Shown: positions 8,834 through 20,831 of the stretch, piece after piece
Layout of the letters: each line of letters opens with the position of its first letter
Position numbering within the stretch: the first letter of the stretch is position 1
Source: Macrostomum hystrix
Lineage: Eukaryota; Platyhelminthes; Macrostomidae
Length of the DNA stretch: 64,000 bases
Direction: 5' to 3'
Assembly: GCA_950097015.1 (NCBI GenBank)
Contig: CATNEN010000025.1
Coordinates: 9,641,800 to 9,705,799 of the forward strand
The notes under the pieces: model-generated
Databases searched by the model: none
The model's input: only the letters and a program-made list of their open reading frames with translations
What the model was told of the DNA's origin: nothing
Made by a program: the position numbers and the translations under genes

Positions 8834-11800
8834 GACTATACTTAATTATTACTATTGTAGCCAGATTTATAAACTTGAACTGGAGCTTGTGGGCACCTAT
8901 TGCCGTTTAGGAAAATTCAAGAAACCAACAATTGCAGTGCCACGCTTGGCCTCAACTACATGATTTTCGCACTACAAAGACTATACTTAATTACTATTGT
9001 AGCCCGATTTATAAACTTGAACTGGAGCTTGTGGGCACCTATTGCCGTTTAGGAAAATTCAAGAAACCAACAATTGCAGTGCCACGCTTGGCCTCAACTA
9101 CATGATTTTCGCACTACAAAGACTATACTTAATTACTATTGTAGCCAGATTTATAAACTTGAACTGGAGCTTGTGGGCACCTATTGCCGTTTAGGAAAAT
9201 TCAAGAAACCAACAATTGCAGTGCCACGCTTGGCCTCAACTACATGATTTTCGCACTACAAAGACTATACTTAATTACTATTGTAGCCAGATTTATAAAC
9301 TTGAACTGGAGCTTGTGGGCACCTATTGCCGTTTAGGAAAATTCAAGAAACCAACAATTGCAGTGCCACGCTTGGCCTCAACTACATGATTTTCGCACTA
9401 CAAAGACTATACTTAATTACTATTGTAGCCAGATTTATAAACTTGAACTGGAGCTTGTGGGCACCTATTGCCGTTTAGGAAAATTCAAGAAACCAACAAT
9501 TGCAGTGCCACGCTTGGCCTCAACTACATGATTTTCGCACTACAAAGACTATACTTAATTACTATTGTAGCCAGATTTATAAACTTGAACTGGAGCTTGT
9601 GGGCACCTATTGCCGTTTAGGAAAATTCAAGAAACCAACAATTGCAGTGCCACGCTTGGCCTCAACTACATGATTTTCGCACTACAAAGACTATACTTAA
9701 TTACTATTGTAGCCAGATTTATAAACTTGAACTGGAGCTTGTGGGCACCTATTGCCGTTTAGGAAAATTCAAGAAACCAACAATTGCAGTGCCACGCTTG
9801 GCCTCAACTACATGATTTTCGCACTACAAAGACTATACTTAATTACTATTGTAGCCAGATTTATAAACTTGAACTGGAGCTTGTGGGCACCTATTGCCGT
9901 TTAGGAAAATTCAAGAAACCAACAATTGCAGTGCCACGCTTGGCCTCAACTACATGATTTTCGCACTACAAAGACTATACTTAATTACTATTGTAGCCAG
10001 ATTTATAAACTTGAACTGGAGCTTGTGGGCACCTATTGCCGTTTAGGAAAATTCAAGAAACCAACAATTGCAGTGCCACGCTTGGCCTCAACTACATGAT
10101 TTTCGCACTACAAAGACTATACTTAATTACTATTGTAGCCAGATTTATAAACTTGAACTGGAGCTTGTGGGCACCTATTGCCGTTTAGGAAAATTCAAGA
10201 AACCAACAATTGGTGCCACGCTTGACCTCAACTACATGATTTTCGCACTTCAAAGACTATACTTAATTACTATTGTAGCCAGATTTATAAACTTGAACTG
10301 GAGCTTGTGGGCACCTATTGCCGTTTAGGAAAATTCAAGAAACCAACAATTGCAGTGCCACGCTTGGCCTCAACTACATGATTTTCGCACTACAAAGACT
10401 ATACTTAATTACTATTGTAGCCAGGTTTATAAACTTGAACTGGAGCTTGTGGGCACCTATTGCTGTTTAGGAAAATGCAAGAAACCAACAATTGGTGCCA
10501 CGCTTGACCTCAACTACATGATTTTCGCACTTCAAAGACTATACTTAATTACTATTGTAGCCAGATTTATAAACTTGAACTGGAGCTTGTGGGCACCTAT
10601 TGCTGTTTAGGAAAATGCAAGAAACCAACAATTGGTGCCACGCTTGGCCTCAACTACATGATTTTCGCACTTCAAAGACTATACTTAATTACTATTGTAG
10701 CCAGATTTATAAACTTGAACTGGAGCTTGTGGGCACCTATTGCTGTTTAGGAAAATGCAAGAAACCAACAATTGGTGCCACGCTTGACCTCAACTACATG
10801 ATTTTCGCACTTCAAAGACTATACTTAATTACTATTGTAGCCAGATTTATAAACTTGAACTGGAGCTTGTGGGCACCTATTGCCGTTTAGGAAAATTCAA
10901 GAAACCAACAATTGCAGTGCCACGCTTGGCCTCAACTACATGATTTTCGCACTACAAAGACTATACTTAATTACTATTGTAGCCAGGTTTATAAACTTGA
11001 ACTGGAGCTTGTGGGCACCTATTGCTGTTTAGGAAAATGCAAGAAACCAACAATTGGTGCCACGCTTGACCTCAACTACATGATTTTCGCACTTCAAAGA
11101 CTATACTTAATTACTATTGTAGCCAGATTTATAAACTTGAACTGGAGCTTGTGGGCACCTATTGCCGTTTAGGAAAATTCAAGAAACCAACAATTGCAGT
11201 GCCACGCTTGGCCTCAACTACATGATTTTCGCACTTCAAAGACTATACTGAATTACTATTGTAGCCAGATTTATAAACTTGAACTGGAGCTTGTGGGCAC
11301 CTATTGCTGTTTAGGAAAATGCAAGAAACCAACAATTGGTGCCACGCTTGACCTCAACTACATGATTTTCGCACTTCAAAGACTATACTTAATTACTATT
11401 GTAGCCAGATTTATAAACTTGAACTGGAGCTTGTGGGCACCTATTGCCGTTTAGGAAAATTCAAGAAACCAACAATTGCAGTGCCACGCTTGGCCTCAAC
11501 TACATGATTTTCGCACTACAAAGACTATACTTAATTACTATTGTAGCCAGGTTTATAAACTTGAACTGGAGCTTGTGGGCACCTATTGCTGTTTAGGAAA
11601 ATGCAAGAAACCAACAATTGGTGCCACGCTTGACCTCAACTACATGATTTTCGCACTTCAAAGACTATACTTAATTACTATTGTAGCCAGATTTATAAAC
11701 TTGAACTGGAGCTTGTGGGCACCTATTGCTGTTTAGGAAAATGCAAGAAACCAACAATTGGTGCCACGCTTGGCCTCAACTACATGATTTTCGCACTTCA

Positions 11801-12919
11801 AAGACTATACTTAATTACTATTGTAGCCAGATTTATAAACTTGAACTGGAGCTTGTGGGCACCTATTGCTGTTTAGGAAAATGCAAGAAACCAACAATTG
11901 GTGCCACGCTTGACCTCAACTACATGATTTTCGCACTTCAAAGACTATACTTAATTACTATTGTAGCCAGATTTATAAACTTGAACTGGAGCTTGTGGGC
12001 ACCTATTGCCGTTTAGGAAAATTCAAGAAACCAACAATTGCAGTGCCACGCTTGGCCTCAACTACATGATTTTCGCACTACAAAGACTATACTTAATTAC
12101 TATTGTAGCCAGGTTTATAAACTTGAACTGGAGCTTGTGGGCACCTATTGCTGTTTAGGAAAATGCAAGAAACCAACAATTGGTGCCACGCTTGACCTCA
12201 ACTACATGATTTTCGCACTTCAAAGACTATACTTAATTACTATTGTAGCCAGATTTATAAACTTGAACTGGAGCTTGTGGGCACCTATTGCCGTTTAGGA
12301 AAATTCAAGAAACCAACAATTGCAGTGCCACGCTTGGCCTCAACTACATGATTTTCGCACTTCAAAGACTATACTGAATTACTATTGTAGCCAGATTTAT
12401 AAACTTGAACTGGAGCTTGTGGGCACCTATTGCTGTTTAGGAAAATGCAAGAAACCAACAATTGGTGCCACGCTTGACCTCAACTACATGATTTTCGCAC
12501 TTCAAAGACTATACTTAATTACTATTGTAGCCAGATTTATAAACTTGAACTGGAGCTTGTGGGCACCTATTGCTGTTTAGGAAAATGCAAGAAACCAACA
12601 ATTGGTGCCACGCTTGACCTCAACTACATGATTTTCGCACTTCAAAGACTATACTTAATTACTATTGTAGCCAGATTTATAAACTTGAACTGGAGCTTGT
12701 GGGCACCTATTGCTGTTTAGGAAAATGCAAGAAACCAACAATTGGTGCCACGCTTGACCTCAACTACATGATTTTCGCACTTCAAAGACTATACTTAATT
12801 ACTATTGTAGCCAGATTTATAAACTTGAACTGGAGCTTGTGGGCACCTATTGCTGTTTAGGAAAATGCAAGAAACCAACAATTGGTGCCACGCTTGACCT
12901 CAACTACATGATTTTCGCA
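8834..12919. repeat. 142/140-bp satellite array with 1126-bp higher-order repeat
   Basis: About 29 head-to-tail units. Type A (142 bp) has GCCGTTTAGGAAAATTC, ATTGCAGTGCC and CACTACAAAG. Type B (140 bp) has GCTGTTTAGGAAAATGC, ATTGGTGCC and CACTTCAAAG. The left third (to about 10200) is almost pure A, the middle mixes A and B, and the right end is pure B. The segments 10350-11475 and 11476-12601 appear to be the same eight-unit block (1126 bp) in tandem. A+B sums to 282 bp, a multiple of three, which explains the repeated 86-codon open frames. Confidence 0.92.
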
Positions 12920-13775
12920 GCCAGTTTCCCAGTTTCCCCAGTTTCTCCAGTTTCCATGGAGAGACCTGGCGTATATTGTTGTTGTTGTTGTTGTTGTTTC
13001 GCAGCACACAGACTACTTAATTATTACTATTGTAGCCAGAGTTATAAACTTTAACTGGGGCTCGAGCTTGTGGGCACCTATTGCCGTTTGCATGCACTTG
13101 TCACCACTGTCTGCTGTTGTTTGTGTCTCATGCTTGGTTTGCGTGCGACTGGGTTGGGCCGTCTGTCTGGGATCCCCCAAATCCCCAGCCCTGCAGGGTC
13201 TGGAAATTAGACTGCATGAACGCATATATAAGGAGCCGCGATATCAGACTGGTTCTTTACTGTGTGTTTCAATTCTGGCCTTACTTCTGCCTTTGAGTTA
13301 TTACAACTTACTCAAGAAGCCGTTTACAAATTATCAGTAAGATATATACATGTAGCTTGTGGATGCACAGCACGATTTTGTGAATGTCACACGATATGAC
13401 ATCCCTCAGAGAAACGGAAATTAAAGGGAAGCATTCTTCATGAACTTATACTCATCTATGAGCAAAATGAGGTGTGCAACGAAGCCAATAATGAGGTAAG
13501 TCAGAGTTTAACAAACACTAGCCCATATCAAAATAATAAATATATATGTGTGTGTATCTGGCTTAACCTAAAGTCAGTACAACTACTGTACCGTACTTTA
13601 TGTTTGTCAGTAGATGAATCGGAGATAATCCGAGAATCCATCAATAAATTATTTTTATGAGGCCTATAAACCAATATCAAGAGCAATGTTTCAAAATACG
13701 GATATATGACTTAGTATTTATTTTTTAAGTTAGTAATCAGCACCAACAGCTTGGAACTTGAAAGTTCATTCAGTC
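12920..13775. other. satellite edge, (TTG)n tract and TATA-like sequence; no gene supported
   Basis: The array stops abruptly at 12919 and meets a (C)CAGTTTCCC-type short repeat and a (TTG)n run (12976-12998). A diverged partial satellite unit lies at about 13005-13090. A TATATAAG box sits at 13225-13232 ahead of a small open frame with no recognisable product, so it could be an LTR or gene promoter remnant. From 13340 to 13775 I see nothing. Confidence 0.4.
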
Positions 13776-14300
13776 CATTGTGCTAAGCTGTTTTCAAAAA
13801 GAAATGACGAAGCAAAACCAGCCTAGACAGTGTCTCGTCAGAAAGGATCGTGAACGAACTTTGGTCAGAAAAGTTCCACTGACCGAAAAGGCGCGCTCAG
13901 CTTCAACACTTGTCGGAGGGATGAGCATCACAGCTTCACGCTGCTGTGCAATGCGAAGAATCTCTCGACCAATGCGACTCTCCAGTGACATGCAGTGTGT
14001 TTTAGGCTTAGAGCTCTTCTCTAGGAATGACTTCACTTGATCAGCCAGACCGCTTTCATCTGCCACATCATCATTGTCGTCACCATAATGGGCATTTGTG
14101 GCTGAACTCAAATCAATGGAAGCTGAACTGGTGTCTTTATCAGTAGCAACTTGGGCAGCATCTTCAGCTGCATATAGGTTTAACTTACTAGCCAGTGTGA
14201 TCAGTGAATACTTCACAGCATTTAACTCACTTTGTGAGTCAGTGATTCCATACCGAGATAAAAATCAGGCGAATCGCGATTCGAGACTAGAAGCAATCTG
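13776..14300 (-). pseudogene. hAT transposase C-terminal remnant
   Basis: The minus-strand frame encodes the hAT C-terminal dimerisation region: IPPTSVEAERAFSVSG then TKVRSRS (about 13860-13925). Past that point the frame is lost by a one-base change and resumes in another frame to a stop near 13776. Upstream the frame is also broken near 14260, where in-frame stops appear. An acidic linker (DDNDDVADES) lies between. The rest of the transposase (BED finger, catalytic DDE part) was not found, so this is an inactive fragment. Confidence 0.75.
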
Positions 14301-14960
14301 AATTAAACAAAGCATCTCAAAATTTTCTCATTTACACGTTGCATGAGCAGTTGCTTAACTTTATACTCGCAATCAGGCATGAGTCGCTTTCTGTTATTTT
14401 TGTAATTAAAAAACACAAAAACAATAAAAAGCACAGCTAAGCAAGAGTGAGAAGATAAGCAAAAAAGGCGTTCGACAGGGTGACGGAAAAAAATCTCGTT
14501 TATAAGGTGAGCGGCATGTTGAATCAAAGGCTCATAGGCTCATAGATTCGTAGCAAAAGCCGTAGCAGGAATCGTTGCCAGAATCGCAGCACAGCAGTAC
14601 AAGATTGAGCACAGAGAAGCAATAATGAGCACATAAGCAATAATGAGCACAAATAAGCAATAATGAGCACAGATTAAGCAGGAGCACATACAAAAGCGGG
14701 CGCAACAGGAGAAAGATTCAGTCTTTAAAATTTCATCAACTTTCGGCGGACAAACCGTTACTGTTGATTGCGACTGATTACATTTGACTACTGTGCATGG
14801 GTCTGTGCAAAGTCTGCAAAATACCTTATTTCTGTAAATGTATTAATTTTGGACTGCTCCTGCACAGCCCTCTGTTATGTATATTTGTATTATTGCATCC
14901 CATGCTTGGCTTGGATCAGTGATGCATCCTACATGTGGAAGTCAGTCACGAATTTCCCCT
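14301..14960. other. non-coding with a short AGCAATAATGAGCACA repeat
   Basis: Three or four copies of an imperfect ~20-bp unit containing AGCAATAATGAGCACA lie at about 14610-14680. A minus-strand open frame at 14303-14527 may be an eroded continuation of the hAT remnant, but no family motif is visible. Confidence 0.35.
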
Positions 14961-15044
14961 CTCAATCGGCAAGTAATCGGCGAGACAGCTTGCCACCTGT
15001 CTCACTGAGGTCAGTCCAGGGTTTGCACTTTCTCAACACGCAAG

Positions 15045-15367
15045 TCAGGCGTCGGTGAGGCAGGTCTGCGGATCCAATATCGGCAGCACGGGTGTCACCT
15101 GGCCTTGCTTCCGTCTGCCGGTGGCGCCACCGCCGCTTCCGCCGCGACGCCGCCTCCGCCACCGAAGCCGCCAACCCAGGCAGCAGACGTCCAGGCCCAT
15201 TCGCTTGACCTCCGGTTTCGAGCGCAGCTCCGTGATCAGGTTGGTCTGCAGCAGCTCCTGTAGAAGGTCCTGGCGGGACAAGCCTGGAGCTGATGGATTG
15301 TCCAAGTTGACAACCAAGTTTGAGAGCCCGTTGATGCGTCTGATGAAGACTATACGTGTCGGTAGGC
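15045..15367 (-). CDS. possible isolated coding exon, GC-rich, unknown
   Basis: A GC-rich island in AT-rich sequence. On the minus strand an acceptor-like CAAACAG precedes 15367, and the frame then runs to a stop at 15045. It reads IVFIRRINGLSNLVVNLDN and continues with a Leu-rich helix-like part, then an Arg/Gly-rich tract (RRRRRGGSGGGATGRR). Composition looks coding, but no domain is recognised and no partner exon was found. It may be a fragment of a host gene or of a GC-rich retroelement. Confidence 0.3.
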
Positions 15368-15400
15368 CTGTTTGAGTAGTGCAGGTGAGTACGGGCTTGA

Positions 15401-15640
15401 TGTCTAACAGGTACCATGCCAAGCAGAACAGGTGAACACTGTGTCTAACAGAACAGGTGATCACAGGCTCTGTCTAACAGGTGACGCTCTCTGTCTAACA
15501 GTTGACGCTGTCGGCCTAACAAATGACGCTCTTTGTCTAACAGGTGACGCTCTTTGTCTACCAGGTGGCGCTCTCTGTCTAACAATTGACGCTGTCGGCC
15601 TAACAAATGACGCTCTTGGTCTAACAGGTATTTCTAACAG
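15401..15640. repeat. ~20-bp array built on TGTCTAACAG
   Basis: About eleven imperfect units of the type CTCTGTCTAACAGGTGACG, with variants GGCCTAACAAATGACG. The TGTCTAACAG core is the same as in the much larger array at 28304-29320. Confidence 0.8.
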
Positions 15641-16607
15641 AAATGAATTCCAGAATGACAGATTTAGAATGACAAATGAATTCCAGAATGACTAGTGATG
15701 GACAGATTAAAACAGGACTTGATCTTCATTCATATTCACATTAGAAAATGTCAAGTAACTTACTGGAAATGCAGGCGCATCACTGATCTAGACCACAGGT
15801 CGAAGAGAGGTAGCCACGTGGCTAGTGCACTAGGCAGAATCGCACATCAAGAGTCAGCAGCTGCCATCAGACACAAGTTAATCCTGGAATGGTGCAGGCT
15901 TTAGCACAACGTATTAATAATGTCAAATCAAAGTGAATGAAGTACTGCGATAAAATGACTCCGTGATGGCAAAGGAAAGAAGATTAAAGGCAACACAATT
16001 ATCCAAAAATAGGCTTCAGGCCATCCACCATCCACCATTCACGCGAAGCATAAAAGACTTGGCCTTTGCAGAAATATTTAATAGTATTCAGCGGTACTTG
16101 TAACTGTCTAAATAGACACTTGTACAAGCCTTCCGCACAAGTAGGAGATGCAAGTTGGGCGAATGTTTATGAGTTCGATTTTTCAGACACGGTTTACATA
16201 TTCGAGAAACAGTAATTGACTTTTGTCTAAATTTATTCTTGTCAAAAGGTGTGTTTGAGATCGACCCATTTTATTTTTAAATACAAGGCTGCTTTGCTGA
16301 TCGGGCTATTTGTATTTAGCAGAATTTAATTTGTAAGAAATTCATAAAGTACACTTTTCCTATTGTCTTAAATCATGTCATTCAATTACCATAGTGTTCG
16401 CTTTAATTATCTGTTTTTTGAGCCAAGAAAAGTTGAAAAAATTCTTTCTGAAGAAGAGAAGCTTTAGAAACAAATATTAGTTTTAAAAAATTTCACGATA
16501 AGTCGTTTATCTCTACGACTTAGAGACGAAAAACAATTATATAGGGTGCGTACGAAAACAATTATAACTATCTAATTATAATTATAACTTCCACCAATAA
16601 TTGGAGA
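15641..16607. other. non-coding, no gene seen
   Basis: It starts with a short GAATGACA/GAATTCCAGAATGAC repeat (to about 15690). Beyond that the sequence is AT-rich with no exon, RNA gene or element motif I can support. Confidence 0.4.
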
Positions 16608-16769
16608 GGCAATCTTCGGCTGAATATGCGGACTTTGACTATAACTATAAATCAACTATATAATCAACTGTAAATAATCAACTAATAATCAACTAATAAT
16701 CAACTATGAATATTCAACTATATATAATATTAAAATATCCTAAGTCCGCAGATTCAGCCGAAGATTGCC
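16608..16769. repeat. 28-bp inverted repeat around an AT-rich core
   Basis: The arms 16608-16635 and 16742-16769 are reverse complements with one mismatch. The 106-bp spacer is mostly repeats of AATCAACTA. It looks like a small snap-back element. I could not identify a target duplication. Confidence 0.7.
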
Positions 16770-16823
16770 CGATCTAAGGCGTCTTAGTCTTAGGCGTATT
16801 CTTCTTCTTTTTCTCTCCGCGAC

Positions 16824-16824
<1 letters not shown>

Positions 16825-16859
<35 letters not shown>
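16825..16859. repeat. (GGC)n microsatellite
   Basis: Roughly eleven to twelve perfect GGC triplets after a pyrimidine-rich run. Confidence 0.9.
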
Positions 16860-16862
<3 letters not shown>

Positions 16863-18976
16863 ATCCACCATATTCTGGAATTTTGCATTAAATGCAAATT
16901 TTTTTATAAATGAGCAATAACAATAATGTGTTGTAAGGCATGCTCTGTGGAAAAGTTAGCCCATTTAAATGGGCATCAGAAAGTCAGAATTAAAATGAGA
17001 TTTTTTATGACCGAGCAACAACAGTTATGAAACGACTTGCTTTCTAGGAAATATGGTTTCTATTCTGCATGTTATGAGGGACCATTTAAATTAACGTTTC
17101 GCGGTCAATTTCTATGAAGACAAGGGTTACGTCAAGTTATAAATTGCTTGTTTCACAGTATAAAAGCGAGGCATTTTGTGAAAGCGGAGAATATTGAAAT
17201 TTAGCAGAATACAATATGAAGTAATGTGCAGAGCTGGACAAGTGTTACTGCTAATCACAGGCTTGGGGAGGCAGTATGAGTCTGCTGTTTGTTTTATGTT
17301 TGACTTGCACAGTCGAAGTGTTTGACTCAAACAATATGAATCTACTGCTCTCAACCCAGTGCCGATGTCCTAACTTGTCAGCTTGGCTCATAGCTAATAT
17401 GTGACCTGCTATGATCATCACTAAATGAATGCACCCTCATTCTATTCACGTATTAAAATGTACACCTCTAAGAGTATAAAGTTTCAGTGTATTATAAATA
17501 GTGAGCTATCCAAGCCTTTTTACATAGGCTACAGAGTTTATGCTTATCTTAATAAGTCTTAATATTAGGAAAAAAACTGTATAGTGGGTCTATACGCATA
17601 GCTTATTGGCTGGCCACTCGTCATAATTGTATAGAAACAATGCATTATTCTAAATGAAATTAGGACCCAGGAATATAAATTCTTATTAAGATTTCCAAGC
17701 AACTACTGGGATATGGGATCTATGACCTGGGAGCCTAGGATCAAGGACTAGTATTGCCATTGCAGTTTGGCCTTTTTTCTGTAGCCCTAAAAAATTCCGC
17801 AGGGCTTAATTCTATGATTGAATTGATAATTAGTGGAATATGTAATCCAAAGTAAACTAATTGACTATTGTATATCCACTTCCAAAAATGGTATTATCAG
17901 TATGGTATACTTGCCAATTTGCACCCACTTCATAGGTCACATATTTAAAAGAATTGTGCTTTTAAATGAAAGATTGAATAAAATGAGGGGAAGAAATAAG
18001 AAAATTGGAACCAAAGTCTAACATCTGTCATCTATAGGGTAATGTATCATCAACCAAACAAGAATGTGTATTTTTTAACTTCGAACCTAAGCTACAGATT
18101 TTCTATTTAAGATATGATGATAAATCAAAAGCCAAGTTATAGAAAACAGTTACATCTTTCTAAAAAGTGTCTGCTTTTGCTATTTTGTCAAATAGAAAAA
18201 AGTTATTCCTGTAACTAGGTTTCATCTAAAACCTAACAATGATTTTCATGTATCTTCAAACCAAATGGAGAAGTTGGTGTTTGGTTTTACAATTTGAGTG
18301 AGTGGTTTAATCTTATTTTGCCATATGAAGTGCTGTCAAAGTGTAGACTACAATTCTGTGTAAGCTAGAAGGATAGGAATGTGAGGGATGGGAATGTGAG
18401 TGAATAGGAATGGGAGGAAGGGAAAAGGATCCCTGTGGCCCCGTGGCACTTGGGTGCCGCAGCCCCTCATGCAGCAGCTACATGAGTTTAATACTCTGGC
18501 ACCTTCTATTTGCTGCTGAGCATAGCTCACACAGGTAGGAAACATTGGCAACTATAAAAATTTCTGCTACATATTTTTAATGCCATCCAAACAAAAATAA
18601 CTGCCTATGTCCCATAGCTACTGAACTTGAGCTCTGAGTGAGCATGGACATGGTCAGGTTTATTAAATGTTTTTAGTGGGATCACATTTTTCACATTGCT
18701 TGAATGGGGAGTAGGTTATCTAGGGAATATAAGATCTATGGACACTGACCTATTAGGACAGGGTTGGTAACCATTTTTATCTTGTAGGCCAGATAGAGAT
18801 TTGAGCACATGGGTCATGGCTTATGAACACATGGAAGAAGTGGAAGTGTAAGTAGAAGAGTAGAAGCTTAGAGGGTGGAGTGGAGAGGAGGCTGCATTGG
18901 GTGGGGTTGGGTTTGGTAGATTTGGGCTAGATTTAGTAAGCCATGCAAGTAAAGTATGGGGTAGATATCTGCTCCT
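16860..18976. other. non-coding, no gene seen
   Basis: AT-rich. Short open frames at 17127-17354 (minus) and 17833-18021 (plus) lack coding character. No RNA gene or element was recognised. Confidence 0.4.
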
Positions 18977-19030
18977 GTCCTGTCTGTCTACCTGTCTGTC
19001 TGCCTACCTGCCTGCCTGCCTGCTTGCCTG
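18977..19030. repeat. CTGT/CTGC tetranucleotide microsatellite
   Basis: A run of CTGTCTGTCTACCTGTCTG and CTGCCTGCCTGC-type tetranucleotides directly ahead of the minisatellite. Confidence 0.85.
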
Positions 19031-19345
19031 AGGGCACTGGTCCCCTCTATAACAGGGGGGCACTGACCCCTCTCTAGCAGGGAGGGCACTGATCACTCTA
19101 GCAGGGAGGGAACTGGCCCCTCTAGCAGGGAGGGCACTGACCCCTCTCTAGCAGGGAGGGCACTGATCACTCTAGCAGGGAGGGAACTGGCCCCTCTAGC
19201 AGGGAGGGCACTGACCCCTCTCTAGCAGGGAGGGCACTGATCACTCTAGCAGGGAGGGAACTGGCCCCTCTAGCAGGGAGGGCACTGACCCCTCTCTAGC
19301 AGGGAGGGCACTGACCCCTCTCTAGCAAGGAGGGCACTGACCACT
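19031..19345. repeat. minisatellite, 24-26 bp monomers in a 74-bp trimer
   Basis: Monomers of the type AGCAGGGAGGGCACTGACCC. The motif GCACTGATCACTCTAGC recurs every 74 bp (19086, 19160, 19234), so a three-monomer block was amplified. Confidence 0.85.
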
Positions 19346-20330
19346 TTCCAATCCCACGATCCCCTTTCCAATCCCATGATCTCAATTCTAATCCCATGAT
19401 CTCAATTCTCTCCTCTCTGCCCCTTACTCCCTCCTGTCTGCCCGAATTAAACAATGAACAATATAAACAATCCACAATACGAAAATAGTCAATAATATAG
19501 TCAACAAAATTAGCCATTTTTAATAAAAGAAACGAAATAATGATGTTTAGTTGTTCCTTGGTCTTTAATAAAGAGGAGAGTTAGGGAGAATGCGATGAGA
19601 ATATGTTCTTCTCAGAGTTCTTCTGTTTTTCTCAATCTCAGATAGTCTTTGCAAAGCTCAACGTTATAAAAATAAAGATGGACTAAAGTTTATTAGATTC
19701 GATAAACAATTTTCTTTCTTAGTGGAATCAACAAGTCCACTGTCTAATGACAAAATAGTTTGAGAGTCGAGACTGAACGAGCGTCTTTTTCTGGTCTTGT
19801 GTTAAATAGATGGTGTGATATGCAGGACACCATAATAGGCAAGCCAGGAGCCTCAAGACAGAGAGGACACGCGATTATGGGGTTTGGGAAATGGGGTGGG
19901 TGTCATTAAATGAATCACAGCGAATCGCACGCGAATATGGGGTTTTGGGAATGGGGTGGGTGTTAAATGACTGACAAATATTTTTGGTTTGGAAGGATCG
20001 ATAAATTAAACGGCCGTTAGTTTGGCTCGGTGTGAGAAGGGTTTAGTCAAAGGACCCCTATATAGCAGCATCTGCACTGGAAGCTAAACGGAAAAGTTTA
20101 GTTTGTAGTTAAAATTAGTAGTTATTTGCAAGGACTACTAGAGTAGAAGGACGCGACACTTGAAGACTATGTAAATTTTATTAAAGGCCACTTTTCTAAG
20201 CGATGTCTTTTTTAAACGGATGCACATAGAAATTTACTTTTTTCGCTGGGACCTTCGAAATTTATTGCCCTTGAAGATAAAATACATTTGCGTCTGGATA
20301 AACATATTTTTTAAACTCGCTAATCTGATG
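19346..20330. other. non-coding with a ~60-bp duplication
   Basis: ATGGGGTTTGGGAAATGGGG at about 19876 recurs with small changes at about 19937, marking a local duplication. No gene seen. Confidence 0.4.
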
Positions 20331-20580
20331 GCCCCTGCTACCCCTGATGTGGGATAACTGCTGAAGTGGGATAACTGCTGCACTGGGAAAACTGCAGAAG
20401 TTGAATTACTGGATGAAGTTAGATAACTGCTGAAGTAAGATAACAGGTTAAGTGGGATTACTCCTGAAGTGGGCTATCTGATGAAATGGGATTTCTGCCG
20501 ATATGGGATAACTGTAGATGGGGGATAACTGGTGAAAGGGGATAGCTGCTTAAGGGGATATCTGATGAAGTGACGAATTT
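20331..20580. repeat. degenerate ~19-bp repeat, GGGATAACTGCTGAAGT type
   Basis: About twelve diverged units. A second small cluster of the same type (GGGATAACTCATGAAAT) lies at about 21138-21200, so the array once extended further or was split. Confidence 0.7.
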
Positions 20581-20831
20581 AGTTAGTGACGAATTTTTTA
20601 ATAACTGAATAATTCGGGGCGGCTTAATTGCTATTCACATTCTAAAATTAAAATTTGGACTGGAAGCGGAGCTGATATCTTCCTTTTTTCTAAGACTTGT
20701 GGCCAATAAAATTGCCCGATTTACACAGGGGCAGGGCAGATAGACAGGATCAGGCACACATAGACAGAAAATAGCGTATATATTTTTTGGCTGGACCGAC
20801 TTTTCCAAATTTTTGCTTCCCCAGAACTCAC

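Noticed and set aside
10068..12580. A series of 86-96 codon open frames at regular spacing
   Set aside because: They follow the 282-bp A+B satellite period and the unit shows no sign of a protein-coding constraint. The A and B types differ by a 2-bp length change.
14962..15417. Alternative minus-strand frame of 151 codons overlapping the candidate exon
   Set aside because: Its composition is less protein-like (Pro/Gly/Ala/Arg from GC richness), and the other frame has the acceptor-preceded, more balanced sequence. Both remain doubtful.
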